DNA of 8,833 nt from Hyphomicrobiales bacterium (GCA_015494375.1 WGBL01000451.1:1-8833); one strand, 5' to 3'; shown: positions 1 through 6,920, numbered from the stretch's first letter. A program made the numbers and translations. Notes: generated from the sequence alone by a model not told the origin.

Positions 1-427
1 CATTTTTCCATACTGTTCGATTGAGGGCCACGTCGGTGCAATCGTGAGCGGCGCAGTCGTGCGACCAACGAGACATGATCGATGATATAAATGGCAGCGG
101 ACGTTGGAACCAGCGGCAGACCATGGAGCAAATCGCCCGCTGGCACAAGAGAGGCGCACGCACGAGCGCTCGGCGCTCTTCCTCGTGGTCGTCGGTCGAC
201 GCGCAAGTCGTGCGGGCCGCGATGAGACGCGCCGTCGTCTCCGGGCGCTTCAAGCAAAGGGCAGACCAAGCAAAGGGCAGATGATGCAAAGGATGCAAAG
301 ATCTCAGAGCATAGGGCCTTGAGGGCAAAAGGGCCAATTGCGTTCACGCGAGGATCGTCATTGGTCATCAAGAGCAAGGTTGGTCATCAAGATCAAAAGA
401 GAACAAGAGAGAAAGAAACAACAAGCC
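1..427. other. Gene-free left flank with short direct duplications
   Basis: I see no convincing gene here. The short open frames starting near 75 and 104 have low-complexity Arg/Ser-rich products, overlap each other and resemble no family I know. What is visible is a series of short direct repeats: a 15-bp unit CAAGCAAAGGGCAGA at 251-265 and 267-281, GATGCAAAG twice in tandem at 283-300, and TTGGTCATCAAGA at 361-373 and 380-392. A small hairpin (GAGCGC, 3-nt loop, GCGCTC) lies at 164-178. The last 40 bases before the protease gene are very purine-rich. This stretch should include the promoter of the protease gene, but I could not pick a convincing -35/-10 pair. Confidence 0.6.
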
Positions 428-1903
428 ATGAACATGCAATCTTGGGCTGGGAACACCAAGGCTGTCCGAATCGTGGGCTTGGCCGCCGCCCTGGCCGCCC
501 TGTTGGCCGCCCTTCCGGCCGCTTTTCTGACTATGGATGTGTTCTCAACAGCCGCGGCCGCCAAGCGCGAGACGCCCACCAGCAGAAGCCAGATCAAGCT
601 CTCGTTCGCCCCCATCGTCAAGAAGGCGGCGCCGGCCGTTGTCAATGTCTATGTGAGGCGGCGCCTGCGCGAGTTCGTTTCACCCTTTTTCGAAGACCCC
701 TTCTTTCGCCGCTTCTTCGGTCCCGAGCTCGGCATACCCCGCGAGCGTATCCAGAATGCGCTCGGCTCGGGCGAGACGATGACGCCCGAGGGCATCGTGG
801 TTACCAACGATCATGTGATCAGGGGGGGCGGTGCAGCCGAGATCAAGGTCGCGCTCGCCGACAAGCGCGAGTATGACGCCCATGTCATCATGCGCGACGC
901 CAATACCGACCTCGCGGTCCTCAAGATCGAGGGCGATGGCCGCAAGTTCCCCTATCTCGCCTTCGAGGACTCCGATGCCCTCGAGGTGGGCGATCTGGTG
1001 CTTGCGATTGGCAATCCCTTTGGTGTCGGGCAGACGGTGACGAGCGGCATCGTCTCGGCCCTTGCGCGGACGAGTGTCGGCAACGGCCGGGCGCAATTCT
1101 TCATTCAGACCGACGCTGCCATCAATCCCGGCAACTCGGGCGGGCCGCTTGTCGACATGAACGGCAAGGTGGTGGGCATCAACACGGCCATCTTTTCCAA
1201 GAGCGGGGGCTCGCTCGGGATCGGTTTTGCCATCCCCTCCAATCTCGTGCGCCTGGTGGTGCGGGCGGCGCTCGAGGGTGGCGAGATCCGCCGGCCCTGG
1301 CTCGGTGCGCGCCTTGAGGATGTCACCCGCGAGATCGCCGAGGCGCTGGGGCTCGAGCGGGTGGCCGGGGCGCTCGTTGTCGAGGTCATGCCGGGGAGCC
1401 CCGCAGCCCGGGCCGGCCTCAGGCCGGGCGATGTGATCGTCTCGGTCGATGGCCGCGAGACCGCCGATCCGCGCGCCTTCAACTATCGCTTTACCACCAA
1501 AGGCATCGGCGGTCATGCGACCCTTGGCGTTGTCCGCGAGGAGGGGAAGTTGCGGCTCCGAGTCCCGCTGATCGAGGACCCCGAGAGGGGTCGGCGCGAG
1601 GTGCGCAGATTAGAGGGCAACCATCCGCTGTCGGGAGCCGAGGTCGCCAATCTCTCCGACGCATTGGCCGAGGAGATAGGACTTGGCGAGAGGCGCGGCG
1701 TGGTGGTGCTTGCCGTCAGACGTGGCTCCATTGCGGCCCGCTATCGCATCCGGCCGGGCGATATCGTGGCAAGCGTCAATCGCCGGCGGGTGACGAGTAC
1801 GCGTCAGCTCGCGCGCCTTCTGGCGCAGCGCCCAAGGGTCTGGCGCATCGCCATCAAGCGTCGTGGGCGCTATTTGCAGATGGTTGTGCCGGGCCGCCTG
1901 TGA
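428..1903 (+). CDS. degP: HtrA/DegP (Do) family periplasmic serine protease
   Basis: Envelope protein quality-control protease of peptidase family S1C: it degrades misfolded periplasmic proteins and may also act as a chaperone. From the ATG at 428 the product has 491 residues. A signal peptide occupies about residues 12-45, with likely cleavage after the AAAA run before KRE. The FEDPFFRRFFG segment (89-98) is typical of the loop before the protease domain in Do-type enzymes. The catalytic triad is His129 (TNDHVI), Asp161 (NTDLAVL) and Ser237 (NPGNSGGPL). Two PDZ domains follow, about 290-380 (WLGARLEDV, AGLRPGDVI) and 400-491 (second RPGDIVASV). An upstream in-frame TTG at 338 would put 30 charged residues before the signal peptide, so ATG 428 is preferred although its ribosome site is weak. 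Odd: the residues just after GSG are ETM instead of the usual hydrophobic strand. rarA follows 94 bp later, an adjacency common in alphaproteobacteria. degQ is an equally fair name. Confidence 0.93.
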   Translation: MNMQSWAGNTKAVRIVGLAAALAALLAALPAAFLTMDVFSTAAAAKRETPTSRSQIKLSFAPIVKKAAPAVVNVYVRRRLREFVSPFFEDPFFRRFFGPELGIPRERIQNALGSGETMTPEGIVVTNDHVIRGGGAAEIKVALADKREYDAHVIMRDANTDLAVLKIEGDGRKFPYLAFEDSDALEVGDLVLAIGNPFGVGQTVTSGIVSALARTSVGNGRAQFFIQTDAAINPGNSGGPLVDMNGKVVGINTAIFSKSGGSLGIGFAIPSNLVRLVVRAALEGGEIRRPWLGARLEDVTREIAEALGLERVAGALVVEVMPGSPAARAGLRPGDVIVSVDGRETADPRAFNYRFTTKGIGGHATLGVVREEGKLRLRVPLIEDPERGRREVRRLEGNHPLSGAEVANLSDALAEEIGLGERRGVVVLAVRRGSIAARYRIRPGDIVASVNRRRVTSTRQLARLLAQRPRVWRIAIKRRGRYLQMVVPGRL

Positions 1904-1997
1904 CTGAGATGGGGCACCGCCCGCCCCTTCACTTGGTCGCCCACAGTCATCCGCAGCGCTTGGATGTTTGGTTTGGACAAGCCGGAAAGGGCAAGCC

Positions 1998-3311
1998 ATG
2001 GCCGACCTCTTCACCCATGCCGGCCCGGCAGATGAGGCCTCGCGCCCACTCGCCGATCGCCTGCGCCCCCAGAGCCTTGCCGAGGTTGTGGGCCAGGACC
2101 ACATCCTCGGGCCCGATGGCGCACTGAGGCGAATGCTCGATGCCGGCCGGCTCGCCAGCGTCATTTTCTGGGGGCCGCCTGGAAGCGGCAAGACGACGGT
2201 CGCCTGCCTGTTGGCCAATGTTTGCGAGATGCGGTTCGAGCAGCTCTCGGCCATCCATTCGGGCGTCCAGGACCTGCGCAAGGCCTTCGAGCGGGCCGAG
2301 CGGCTGCGGGCCGACACCGGCCGCGGCACGCTGCTCTTTGTCGATGAGATTCATCGCTTCAATCGCGCCCAGCAGGATGCCTTTCTGCCGGTCATGGAGG
2401 ATGGCACCATCACCCTCGTCGGGGCGACGACCGAGAACCCCTCATTCGAGCTCAATGGCGCGCTCCTCTCGCGCGCCCGGGTCCTCATTTTCCAGCGCCT
2501 CGACGAGGCGGCGCTCGAGGAGCTGTTGCAGCGCGCCGAACGGTTCATGGAGCGCAAATTGCCGCTCACACCTGATGCCCGCGCAGCACTCCGCACCATG
2601 GCCGACGGCGACGGCCGTGCGCTCATAAACCTGGCCGAGGAGGTGCTCGCGGCCGTGGGCGCAGGCGAGGCGCCGCTCGATCGCGCACGCCTCCTCGACC
2701 TCGTCCAGCGCCGCGCCCCCCTTTATGACAAGTCCTGCGACGGCCACTACAATCTTATCAGTGCGCTCCATAAGTCGGTGCGCGGGTCCGATCCCGACGC
2801 CGCCCTCTATTGGCTCGCGAGGATGCTCGCGGGTGGCGAGGATCCCCTCTATATCGCGCGGCGCCTTGTGCGCATGGCGGTCGAGGACATCGGGCTCGCC
2901 GATCCCCGGGCCCTTACGATCGCCAATGCCGCCAAGGAGGCCTACGACTTTCTCGGCAGCCCCGAAGGCGAACTGGCGCTTGCCGAGGCCACCGTCTATC
3001 TCGCCACGGCAGCCAAATCGAATGCCGTCTATGTGGCCTGGAAGCGCGCCCAAGGGGCGGCGCGTGAGCACGGCTCGCTGGCGCCGCCCAAGCACATCCT
3101 CAATGCGCCGACGAGGCTGATGGCCGAGGAGGGCTATGGCGAGGGCTATATCTACGACCACGACACGCCCGAGGGCTTTTCAGGGCAAGACTATTTTCCC
3201 GAGGAGATGGCGCGCAGGCGCTTTTATGAGCCGAGCGGCCGCGGCCTCGAGCGCGAGATTGCCGAGCGGCTTCGCCACTGGGCCCGGCTGCGCGGCGCGG
3301 GCGAGGATTGA
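1998..3311 (+). CDS. rarA: Replication-associated recombination protein A (AAA+ ATPase)
   Basis: RarA (MgsA, the bacterial counterpart of WRNIP1/Mgs1) is a DNA-dependent clamp-loader-like ATPase that acts at stalled replication forks with SSB. The ATG at 1998 gives 437 residues, normal for the family. It is preceded by GGAAAGG (1984-1990) at 7-nt spacing, which decides against the start 10 codons upstream. Visible motifs: N-terminal ADRLRPQSLAEVVGQDHIL; Walker A GPPGSGKT (59-66); Walker B LLFVDEIH (112-119); sensor 1 GATTENPSF (142-150); and the SRARV arginine-finger region near 159. The C-terminal half carries the RarA-specific tetramerisation region, with YDKSCDGHYNLISALHKSVRGSDPDAALYW, GLADPRAL and the closing YDHDTPEGFSGQDYFPEEM and FYEP.GRG.E segments. 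It is probably transcribed with the protease gene. A hairpin plus T-run about 75 bp after its stop looks like its terminator. Confidence 0.95.
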   Translation: MADLFTHAGPADEASRPLADRLRPQSLAEVVGQDHILGPDGALRRMLDAGRLASVIFWGPPGSGKTTVACLLANVCEMRFEQLSAIHSGVQDLRKAFERAERLRADTGRGTLLFVDEIHRFNRAQQDAFLPVMEDGTITLVGATTENPSFELNGALLSRARVLIFQRLDEAALEELLQRAERFMERKLPLTPDARAALRTMADGDGRALINLAEEVLAAVGAGEAPLDRARLLDLVQRRAPLYDKSCDGHYNLISALHKSVRGSDPDAALYWLARMLAGGEDPLYIARRLVRMAVEDIGLADPRALTIANAAKEAYDFLGSPEGELALAEATVYLATAAKSNAVYVAWKRAQGAAREHGSLAPPKHILNAPTRLMAEEGYGEGYIYDHDTPEGFSGQDYFPEEMARRRFYEPSGRGLEREIAERLRHWARLRGAGED

Positions 3312-3362
3312 TTGCCGGCGCCCGGCCCCGGCCCCCTCGCCCGTCGCGGCGCATGGCGCACC

Positions 3363-3389
3363 TCCAGTGGGGTGGCGTCCAGTGGGGTG
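3363..3389 (+). repeat. 15-bp direct duplication
   Basis: TCCAGTGGGGTG occurs at 3363-3374 and again at 3378-3389, giving a 15-bp period. It lies directly before the terminator-like hairpin downstream of rarA and overlaps its 5' arm by three bases. Confidence 0.8.
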
Positions 3390-3407
3390 CGAGGCGCACG
3401 CTTTTTT
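3387..3407 (+). terminator. Probable rho-independent terminator after rarA
   Basis: GTGCG (3387-3391), loop AGG, CGCAC (3395-3399), then GC and six T residues (3402-3407). The 5-bp stem is short but GC-rich and has a proper T-tract, and it sits 75 bp after the rarA stop. It would separate the protease-rarA unit from the effector gene downstream. Confidence 0.55.
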
Positions 3408-3411
3408 CCTT

Positions 3412-3439
3412 TTGCTGCCAACTTGCGCGTGCTTATAGT
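3412..3439 (+). promoter_or_regulatory. Promoter-like element upstream of the Tae4 gene
   Basis: TTGCTG (3412-3417) and TATAGT (3434-3439) are separated by 16 bp, fitting a housekeeping-sigma promoter with a good -10 box. It starts directly after the terminator-like hairpin. Transcription from about 3446 would give a leader of roughly 225 nt before the effector start codon. This is a visual match only. Confidence 0.4.
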
Positions 3440-3513
3440 GTTGCGCGCGAGACGCAGCCCGGGGGATCGGGCGCCCCGAGCCACGCCTGCTTAAGGACCA
3501 ATGGGCTGCCCTG

Positions 3514-3597
3514 GGGATCGGGCACCGGTCCGGGATTTGGGTGCCGTTCCGGGGATTCGGCGCCGCTCCGGGATTTGATCGCTCCGGGATGATGGGG
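3514..3597 (+). repeat. Degenerate 16-19 bp tandem repeat in the tae4 leader
   Basis: Four consecutive units begin GGGAT or GGGGAT and end in TCC: 3514-3531 (18 bp), 3532-3550 (19 bp), 3551-3569 (19 bp) and 3570-3585 (16 bp), with a partial fifth GGGATGATGGGG. The middle of each unit varies around GGGCACCG/GGTGCCG/GGCGCCG. A similar GGGATCGGGCGCC lies at 3463-3475. The repeats are inside the presumed 5' untranslated region of the Tae4 gene. Between them and the start codon the leader is strongly purine-rich (3598-3664). Confidence 0.7.
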
Positions 3598-3670
3598 ACG
3601 AACAGGGAAAGCGCGCCAGAAAGAAGCACGAGACCAGAACGCAGAAACAGAGCCAAAGGAAGGATGGCCC

Positions 3671-4201
3671 GTGGCAAAGCTCAAGTTCCGCACTCTCTGG
3701 CAGAACCATCCGACCAACCGGTCGAACCAGCTGCCGTGCCGCCTCGAGGATGGCCGCCCCACTTTTGCCAATCAGTGTGCCATTCGGCTCGGCGTCTGCC
3801 TGCGGCGCGGTGGTGTGCGGCCGGAGCAAATGCCAGGCATGATCCATTGCGGGGTGCACCCCTATGAGGAGATGCACTTTATACGTGCGCAGCAGTTCGC
3901 CGATCGCCTGGTCACGGCGGCGGCCAATATCGACGGCCTGGGGCCCGTTGAGAAACTGCGCAAAGACGAGCCGCGCGATTTTGTCAACGAGCTCTATGGT
4001 CGGCGAGGGCTCATCTTTTTCAAGGATTACTGGTCGCGACCGGGCGAGGCGGCCCGCGGCCAGGCCTCGGGAGATCATATCGACCTCTGGGATGGCTTTC
4101 GCACCACCGCCAGCTGGCTGATGGAATACTTCTCCTGGCTCGGCTACTATGGCGGTTATGACGGCGCCAAGGAGATTTGGTTCTGGCCCATCGAGGAATA
4201 G
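3671..4201 (+). CDS. tae4: Tae4-type peptidoglycan amidase (T6SS effector family)
   Basis: Predicted cell-wall hydrolase of the type VI amidase effector 4 family, papain/NlpC-P60-like enzymes that cut the D-Glu to mDAP peptide bond of Gram-negative peptidoglycan. The 176 residues are the usual length of stand-alone Tae4 and fill the family from end to end: LWQNHP near the start, FANQCAIRLGVCLRRGGV with the nucleophile Cys36, HFIRAQQFADRL (69-80), GLIFFKDYW (113-121), GDHIDLWDG (134-142) with catalytic His136, and the C-terminal EIWFWPIEE. Which acidic residue completes the triad needs an alignment; Asp138 and Asp141 are nearby. There is no signal peptide, as expected for cargo injected by a type VI apparatus. 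The start is GTG, chosen because AAGGAAGG (3656-3663) lies 7 nt upstream; the ATG at 3664 is out of frame. No hcp, vgrG, PAAR or canonical Tai4 gene is visible. Family assignment is by motif recognition. Confidence 0.85.
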   Translation: MAKLKFRTLWQNHPTNRSNQLPCRLEDGRPTFANQCAIRLGVCLRRGGVRPEQMPGMIHCGVHPYEEMHFIRAQQFADRLVTAAANIDGLGPVEKLRKDEPRDFVNELYGRRGLIFFKDYWSRPGEAARGQASGDHIDLWDGFRTTASWLMEYFSWLGYYGGYDGAKEIWFWPIEE

Positions 4202-4249
4202 CTGAGGGCGCCACCGCGCCGGTGCGACGCCTGCTGGGCGTTGAAATGG

Positions 4250-4271
4250 CGCCTGGCAAGCTTGCCAGGCG
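4250..4271. promoter_or_regulatory. Perfect 22-bp palindrome
   Basis: CGCCTGGCAAG (4250-4260) is followed directly by its exact reverse complement (4261-4271). As RNA it can form a 9-bp stem with an AGCT loop, but no T-run follows, so it is not a standard intrinsic terminator. As DNA it is a spacer-free two-fold operator candidate. A second inverted repeat, GGGTGCC (4272-4278) and GGCACCC (4295-4301), follows at once and overlaps a weak promoter-like pair, TTGGTC (4279-4284) and GATAGA (4302-4307), spaced by 17 bp. Either site could control the 77-residue membrane protein gene or limit read-through from the Tae4 gene. Confidence 0.6.
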
Positions 4272-4330
4272 GGGTGCCTTGGTCCCTCTTGGTCGGCACC
4301 CGATAGAGCGAGCAGGGAGAAAACCGCATC

Positions 4331-4564
4331 ATGAAGATATTTCTTGCCCTCCTTGGGGCGGTGATCGGCGCCCTCGTTGGCGTCTTCTATCTCGGCTCAC
4401 TGGCCGCCGACATCTACACCCGCTCGGTCGACTTCCAGAGTCCGACCCAGGCCGGCGACGCCCACGCCATGGCCTTCTTGGTCACGACGTTCCTCGCTAT
4501 GATGCTTGGCTATTTCATCGGCTGGTTTTCGGGACTCATCATCCAGCGGAAAGACCAAATCTGA
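4331..4564 (+). CDS. Small two-helix membrane protein, possible Tae4 immunity protein
   Basis: I do not recognise a family. The 77-residue product has two hydrophobic segments, about residues 3-27 (FLALLGAVIGALVGVFYLGSLA) and 47-70 (AFLVTTFLAMMLGYFIGWFSGL), joined by a polar loop of about 20 residues (DIYTRSVDFQSPTQAGDAH). The positive C-terminal end (QRKDQI) suggests both ends are cytoplasmic and the loop periplasmic. The ATG has AGGGAGA (4314-4320) ten bases upstream, so it looks translated. The gene lies 129 bp after the Tae4 gene on the same strand. Known Tai4 immunity proteins are larger, soluble and periplasmic, and this protein does not look like one. An immunity role is therefore only positional inference; an unrelated small membrane protein is just as possible. 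Confidence 0.65.
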   Translation: MKIFLALLGAVIGALVGVFYLGSLAADIYTRSVDFQSPTQAGDAHAMAFLVTTFLAMMLGYFIGWFSGLIIQRKDQI

Positions 4565-4635
4565 GCGAGCTGCGCAGAGCCGTAAAGCCGCTTGTCGTAA
4601 CGGGTGCCTCCACCGATTGTCGCAATTGCCTTGCT

Positions 4636-4670
4636 CTCAATTGAGCGCTCATATTGTGCCCATTGTGCCC
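4636..4670. repeat. Small palindrome and 9-bp tandem duplication before the DsrE-like gene
   Basis: CTCAATTGAG (4636-4645) is a perfect 10-bp palindrome. Shortly after it, ATTGTGCCC occurs twice in tandem (4653-4661 and 4662-4670). The rest of the 4565-4737 gap shows no gene, and I could not choose a promoter with confidence. Confidence 0.6.
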
Positions 4671-4737
4671 GGGCTCCAGACCGCCCGCCCCCCGCACCGA
4701 ACGAGACCAAGAACGATCATAACCCAGGAGAAGTATC

Positions 4738-5259
4738 ATGAACCAGGTCCACACAATCCCCTTGAGCCTGAATGGGATCGATAAGACGCCGAGCCGCCAC
4801 AACCGTTTTCGTCGGCGGTTCAGCCTCCTGGTCATTGCTCTCTTCCTTGCCGCGCTTGCCGCGATGCCGCAATCGGCGTTCGCGCAGGTGAAGGAGCACA
4901 AGGTCGTCGTCCACGTCGACCAGAACGATCCCAAGGTCATGAACATGGCCCTCAACAACGTCCAGAATCTCGTCAACTACTACAAGGCGAAAGGCGAGAA
5001 GGTGACGGTCGAGGTGGTCGCCTACGGGCCCGGGCTCCACATGTTCCGCGCGGACACGAGCCCCGTCAAAGATCGCATCGCAACCATGTCGCTCGCGCTT
5101 CCCAACCTCAGTTTCTCGGCTTGCGGCAACACCCATCGCAAAATGAGCAAGAAGCTCGGCAAGCCGGTCACCCTTCTAAGCGAGGCCAAGATGGTGCCAT
5201 CGGGTGTTGTCCGCATCATTGAGCTGCAGGAACAGGGCTACGCCTACGTGCGGCCCTGA
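4738..5259 (+). CDS. Secreted DsrE/DsrF-like family protein
   Basis: Member of the DsrE/F-like (YchN-type) fold, small proteins some of which relay sulfur through a conserved cysteine; the exact job of exported versions is not known to me. The 173 residues begin with a long n-region, a hydrophobic core (LLVIALFLAALAAM, 30-43) and an AFA-Q cleavage site near residue 49. The mature part matches the family: KVVVHVDQNDPKVMNMALNNVQNLVNYY (55-82), VEVVAYGPGLHMF (91-103), LSFSACGNT with Cys129, and the closing PSGVVRIIELQEQGYAYVRP. AGGAG (4726-4730) lies 7 nt before the ATG. The RRRF just before the hydrophobic core resembles a twin-arginine signal, but the residue before it is Phe instead of Ser/Thr. 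pckA follows closely on the same strand, so the two may be cotranscribed. Confidence 0.85.
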   Translation: MNQVHTIPLSLNGIDKTPSRHNRFRRRFSLLVIALFLAALAAMPQSAFAQVKEHKVVVHVDQNDPKVMNMALNNVQNLVNYYKAKGEKVTVEVVAYGPGLHMFRADTSPVKDRIATMSLALPNLSFSACGNTHRKMSKKLGKPVTLLSEAKMVPSGVVRIIELQEQGYAYVRP

Positions 5260-5330
5260 GGCCGGTGGCAAAGAGTGCGACTGCGGCGCAACTTCACCGC
5301 ACTGCGCAACGGACTTGGGGGGAGCGGATC

Positions 5331-6920
5331 ATGGCGGCAGAGCTTGCATTTGGCCGCACCGGCAGCCAACGGCTCAATAATATTGAGGCCGAGCTTTACG
5401 AGCTCGCCATTCGCCTCGGCGAGGGGCGCGTCGCCGCAACCGGGGCCCTCGCCGTTGAGACCGGTGCACACACCGGCCGCTCGGCCGCCGACAAGTTCAT
5501 CGTGCGCGACGACGAGACAGCGGATGCGGTCTGGTGGGACGCAAATGCGGCCATCACACCGGCCCAGTTCGATCTTCTGCTAGCCGATTTCAGGGCTCAC
5601 GCCGGCACGCGAGAGCTGTTCGTGCAGGATCTCGAGGCCGGCGCCGACCCCGCCCATGCTGTGCCAGTGCGCCTTTACCTCGAGCGGGCCTGGCATGCAC
5701 TCTTTATCAAGTATCTTCTCCGCGCGCCGTCCGCCAAGAACGGTCGCACCCGCACCCGCACGCCGCAGGCGCTGACGATCGTCAACCTGCCAAGCTTTCG
5801 CGCCGACCCGGCACGCCATGGGGTGCGCTCCGAGACCGTGATCGCCTGCGATTTCACGCGCAGGATCGTGCTCATCGGCGGCACGTCTTATGCCGGCGAG
5901 ACCAAGAAAGCGGTCTTCACCTTTCTCAACTACGTCCTCCCGCAAGCGGGGGTGATGGCAATGCATTGCTCGGCCAATGTCGGCAAGGCGGGCGATGCGG
6001 CCGTCTTCTTCGGCCTTTCGGGCACCGGCAAGACAACCCTTTCCAACGATCCCGAACGGACGCTCGTGGGCGATGACGAGCATGGCTGGTCCGAGGACGG
6101 CATCTTCAATTTCGAGGGCGGCTGCTATGCCAAAACCATCAACCTCTCGCCTACGGCCGAGCCGCTCATCTACAAGGCCACCAACACCTGGGCGAGCATC
6201 CTAGAAAACGTCGTCCTCGACCCGGCCACGCGTGAGCCCGACTTCGATGACGACAGCCTCACGCCCAATGCACGCTCGGCCTATCCCTTGCGCTACATCG
6301 ACAACGCCAGCGAGACGGGACGCGCCGGCCACCCCAGGAACATTGTCATGCTCTCGGCCGATGCCTTTGGTGTCATGCCGCCCATTGCCAAGTTGACCCC
6401 GAGCCAGGCAATGTATCATTTCCTCTCGGGCTATACCGCCAAGGTCGCAGGCACCGAGAAGGGGCTTGGTGACGAGCCCGTGGCGACATTCTCGACCTGT
6501 TTCGGGGCGCCCTTTATGCCGCGCCATCCGAGTGTCTATGGCAACCTTCTGCGCCACCTCATCGCCACGCACAATGTCGACTGCTGGCTGGTCAACACCG
6601 GCTGGACCGGCGGCAAATACGGCATTGGCGAGCGCATGCCCATCAAGGTGACACGCGCCCTTCTCAATGCGGCGCTCGGCGGCGCGCTCGCCAGGGCGCC
6701 CATGCGCCGCGATCCGACCTTCGGCTTCGAGGTGCCCCTCACGCTCGATGGCATCGACAGCACATTGCTCACCCCCCGCGACACCTGGCCCGATAGGGGC
6801 GCCTACGACGCCCAGGCGGCGGCGCTCGCACACATGTTTCGCGAAAACTTCAAGACCTTCGAGGCGGATGTCGATGCCGATGTCCGCGCTGCGCAACCGA
6901 CCGCCCCGACGACAGCCTGA
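5331..6920 (+). CDS. pckA: Phosphoenolpyruvate carboxykinase (ATP)
   Basis: ATP-dependent PEP carboxykinase (EC 4.1.1.49) converts oxaloacetate plus ATP to phosphoenolpyruvate, CO2 and ADP in the cytoplasm, the first committed step of gluconeogenesis from organic acids. From ATG 5331 the product has 529 residues, normal for the family, and GGGGGGAG (5317-5324) gives a good ribosome site. A GTG at 5265, just after the DsrE-like stop, would add 22 residues with no family match. Motifs: ETGAHTGRSAADKFIVRD (Arg50 for substrate), GGTSYAGETKK (183-193, active-site Tyr/Lys), MHCSANVG (211-218), P-loop GLSGTGKTTLS (228-238), metal and nucleotide site LVGDDEHGWSEDGIFNFEGGCYAK, then NTWASILENVVLD, FSTCFGAPFMPRHPSVYG and NTGWTGGKYGIGERM. 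All expected active-site blocks are present, so the enzyme should be active. Confidence 0.97.
   Translation: MAAELAFGRTGSQRLNNIEAELYELAIRLGEGRVAATGALAVETGAHTGRSAADKFIVRDDETADAVWWDANAAITPAQFDLLLADFRAHAGTRELFVQDLEAGADPAHAVPVRLYLERAWHALFIKYLLRAPSAKNGRTRTRTPQALTIVNLPSFRADPARHGVRSETVIACDFTRRIVLIGGTSYAGETKKAVFTFLNYVLPQAGVMAMHCSANVGKAGDAAVFFGLSGTGKTTLSNDPERTLVGDDEHGWSEDGIFNFEGGCYAKTINLSPTAEPLIYKATNTWASILENVVLDPATREPDFDDDSLTPNARSAYPLRYIDNASETGRAGHPRNIVMLSADAFGVMPPIAKLTPSQAMYHFLSGYTAKVAGTEKGLGDEPVATFSTCFGAPFMPRHPSVYGNLLRHLIATHNVDCWLVNTGWTGGKYGIGERMPIKVTRALLNAALGGALARAPMRRDPTFGFEVPLTLDGIDSTLLTPRDTWPDRGAYDAQAAALAHMFRENFKTFEADVDADVRAAQPTAPTTA

Noticed and set aside
1..3. CAT at the left edge as the start codon of a divergent minus-strand gene
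   Set aside because: Only three bases would lie in the window, so nothing can support it beyond a weak GGAA upstream.
75..322. Two small open frames in the left flank
   Set aside because: They overlap in different frames, are Arg/Ser-rich, lack convincing ribosome sites and continue into short tandem repeats.
338..427. Upstream TTG start for the HtrA protease
   Set aside because: It would place about 30 highly charged residues before a clear signal peptide; the ATG at 428 gives a normal exported precursor.
680..1516. Long minus-strand open frame opposite the protease gene
   Set aside because: It is a shadow of the GC-rich protease gene; its product has no recognisable domain and the plus-strand protein is unambiguous.
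2442..3161. Minus-strand open frame opposite rarA
   Set aside because: Same reason: RarA motifs cover the plus strand throughout.
3491..4078. Minus-strand frame overlapping the Tae4 gene, considered as an antisense immunity gene
   Set aside because: It runs through the tandem repeat leader, has no signal peptide or helix pattern like Tai4, and the plus-strand product has clear Tae4 motifs.
4250..4271. Intrinsic terminator for the Tae4 gene
   Set aside because: The palindrome forms a good hairpin but lacks a T-tract, so it is listed as a regulatory or structural site instead.
5265..5330. GTG start for pckA directly after the DsrE-like stop
   Set aside because: The added 22 residues match nothing in the family and the ribosome site is poorly spaced, while ATG 5331 has a strong purine-rich site.
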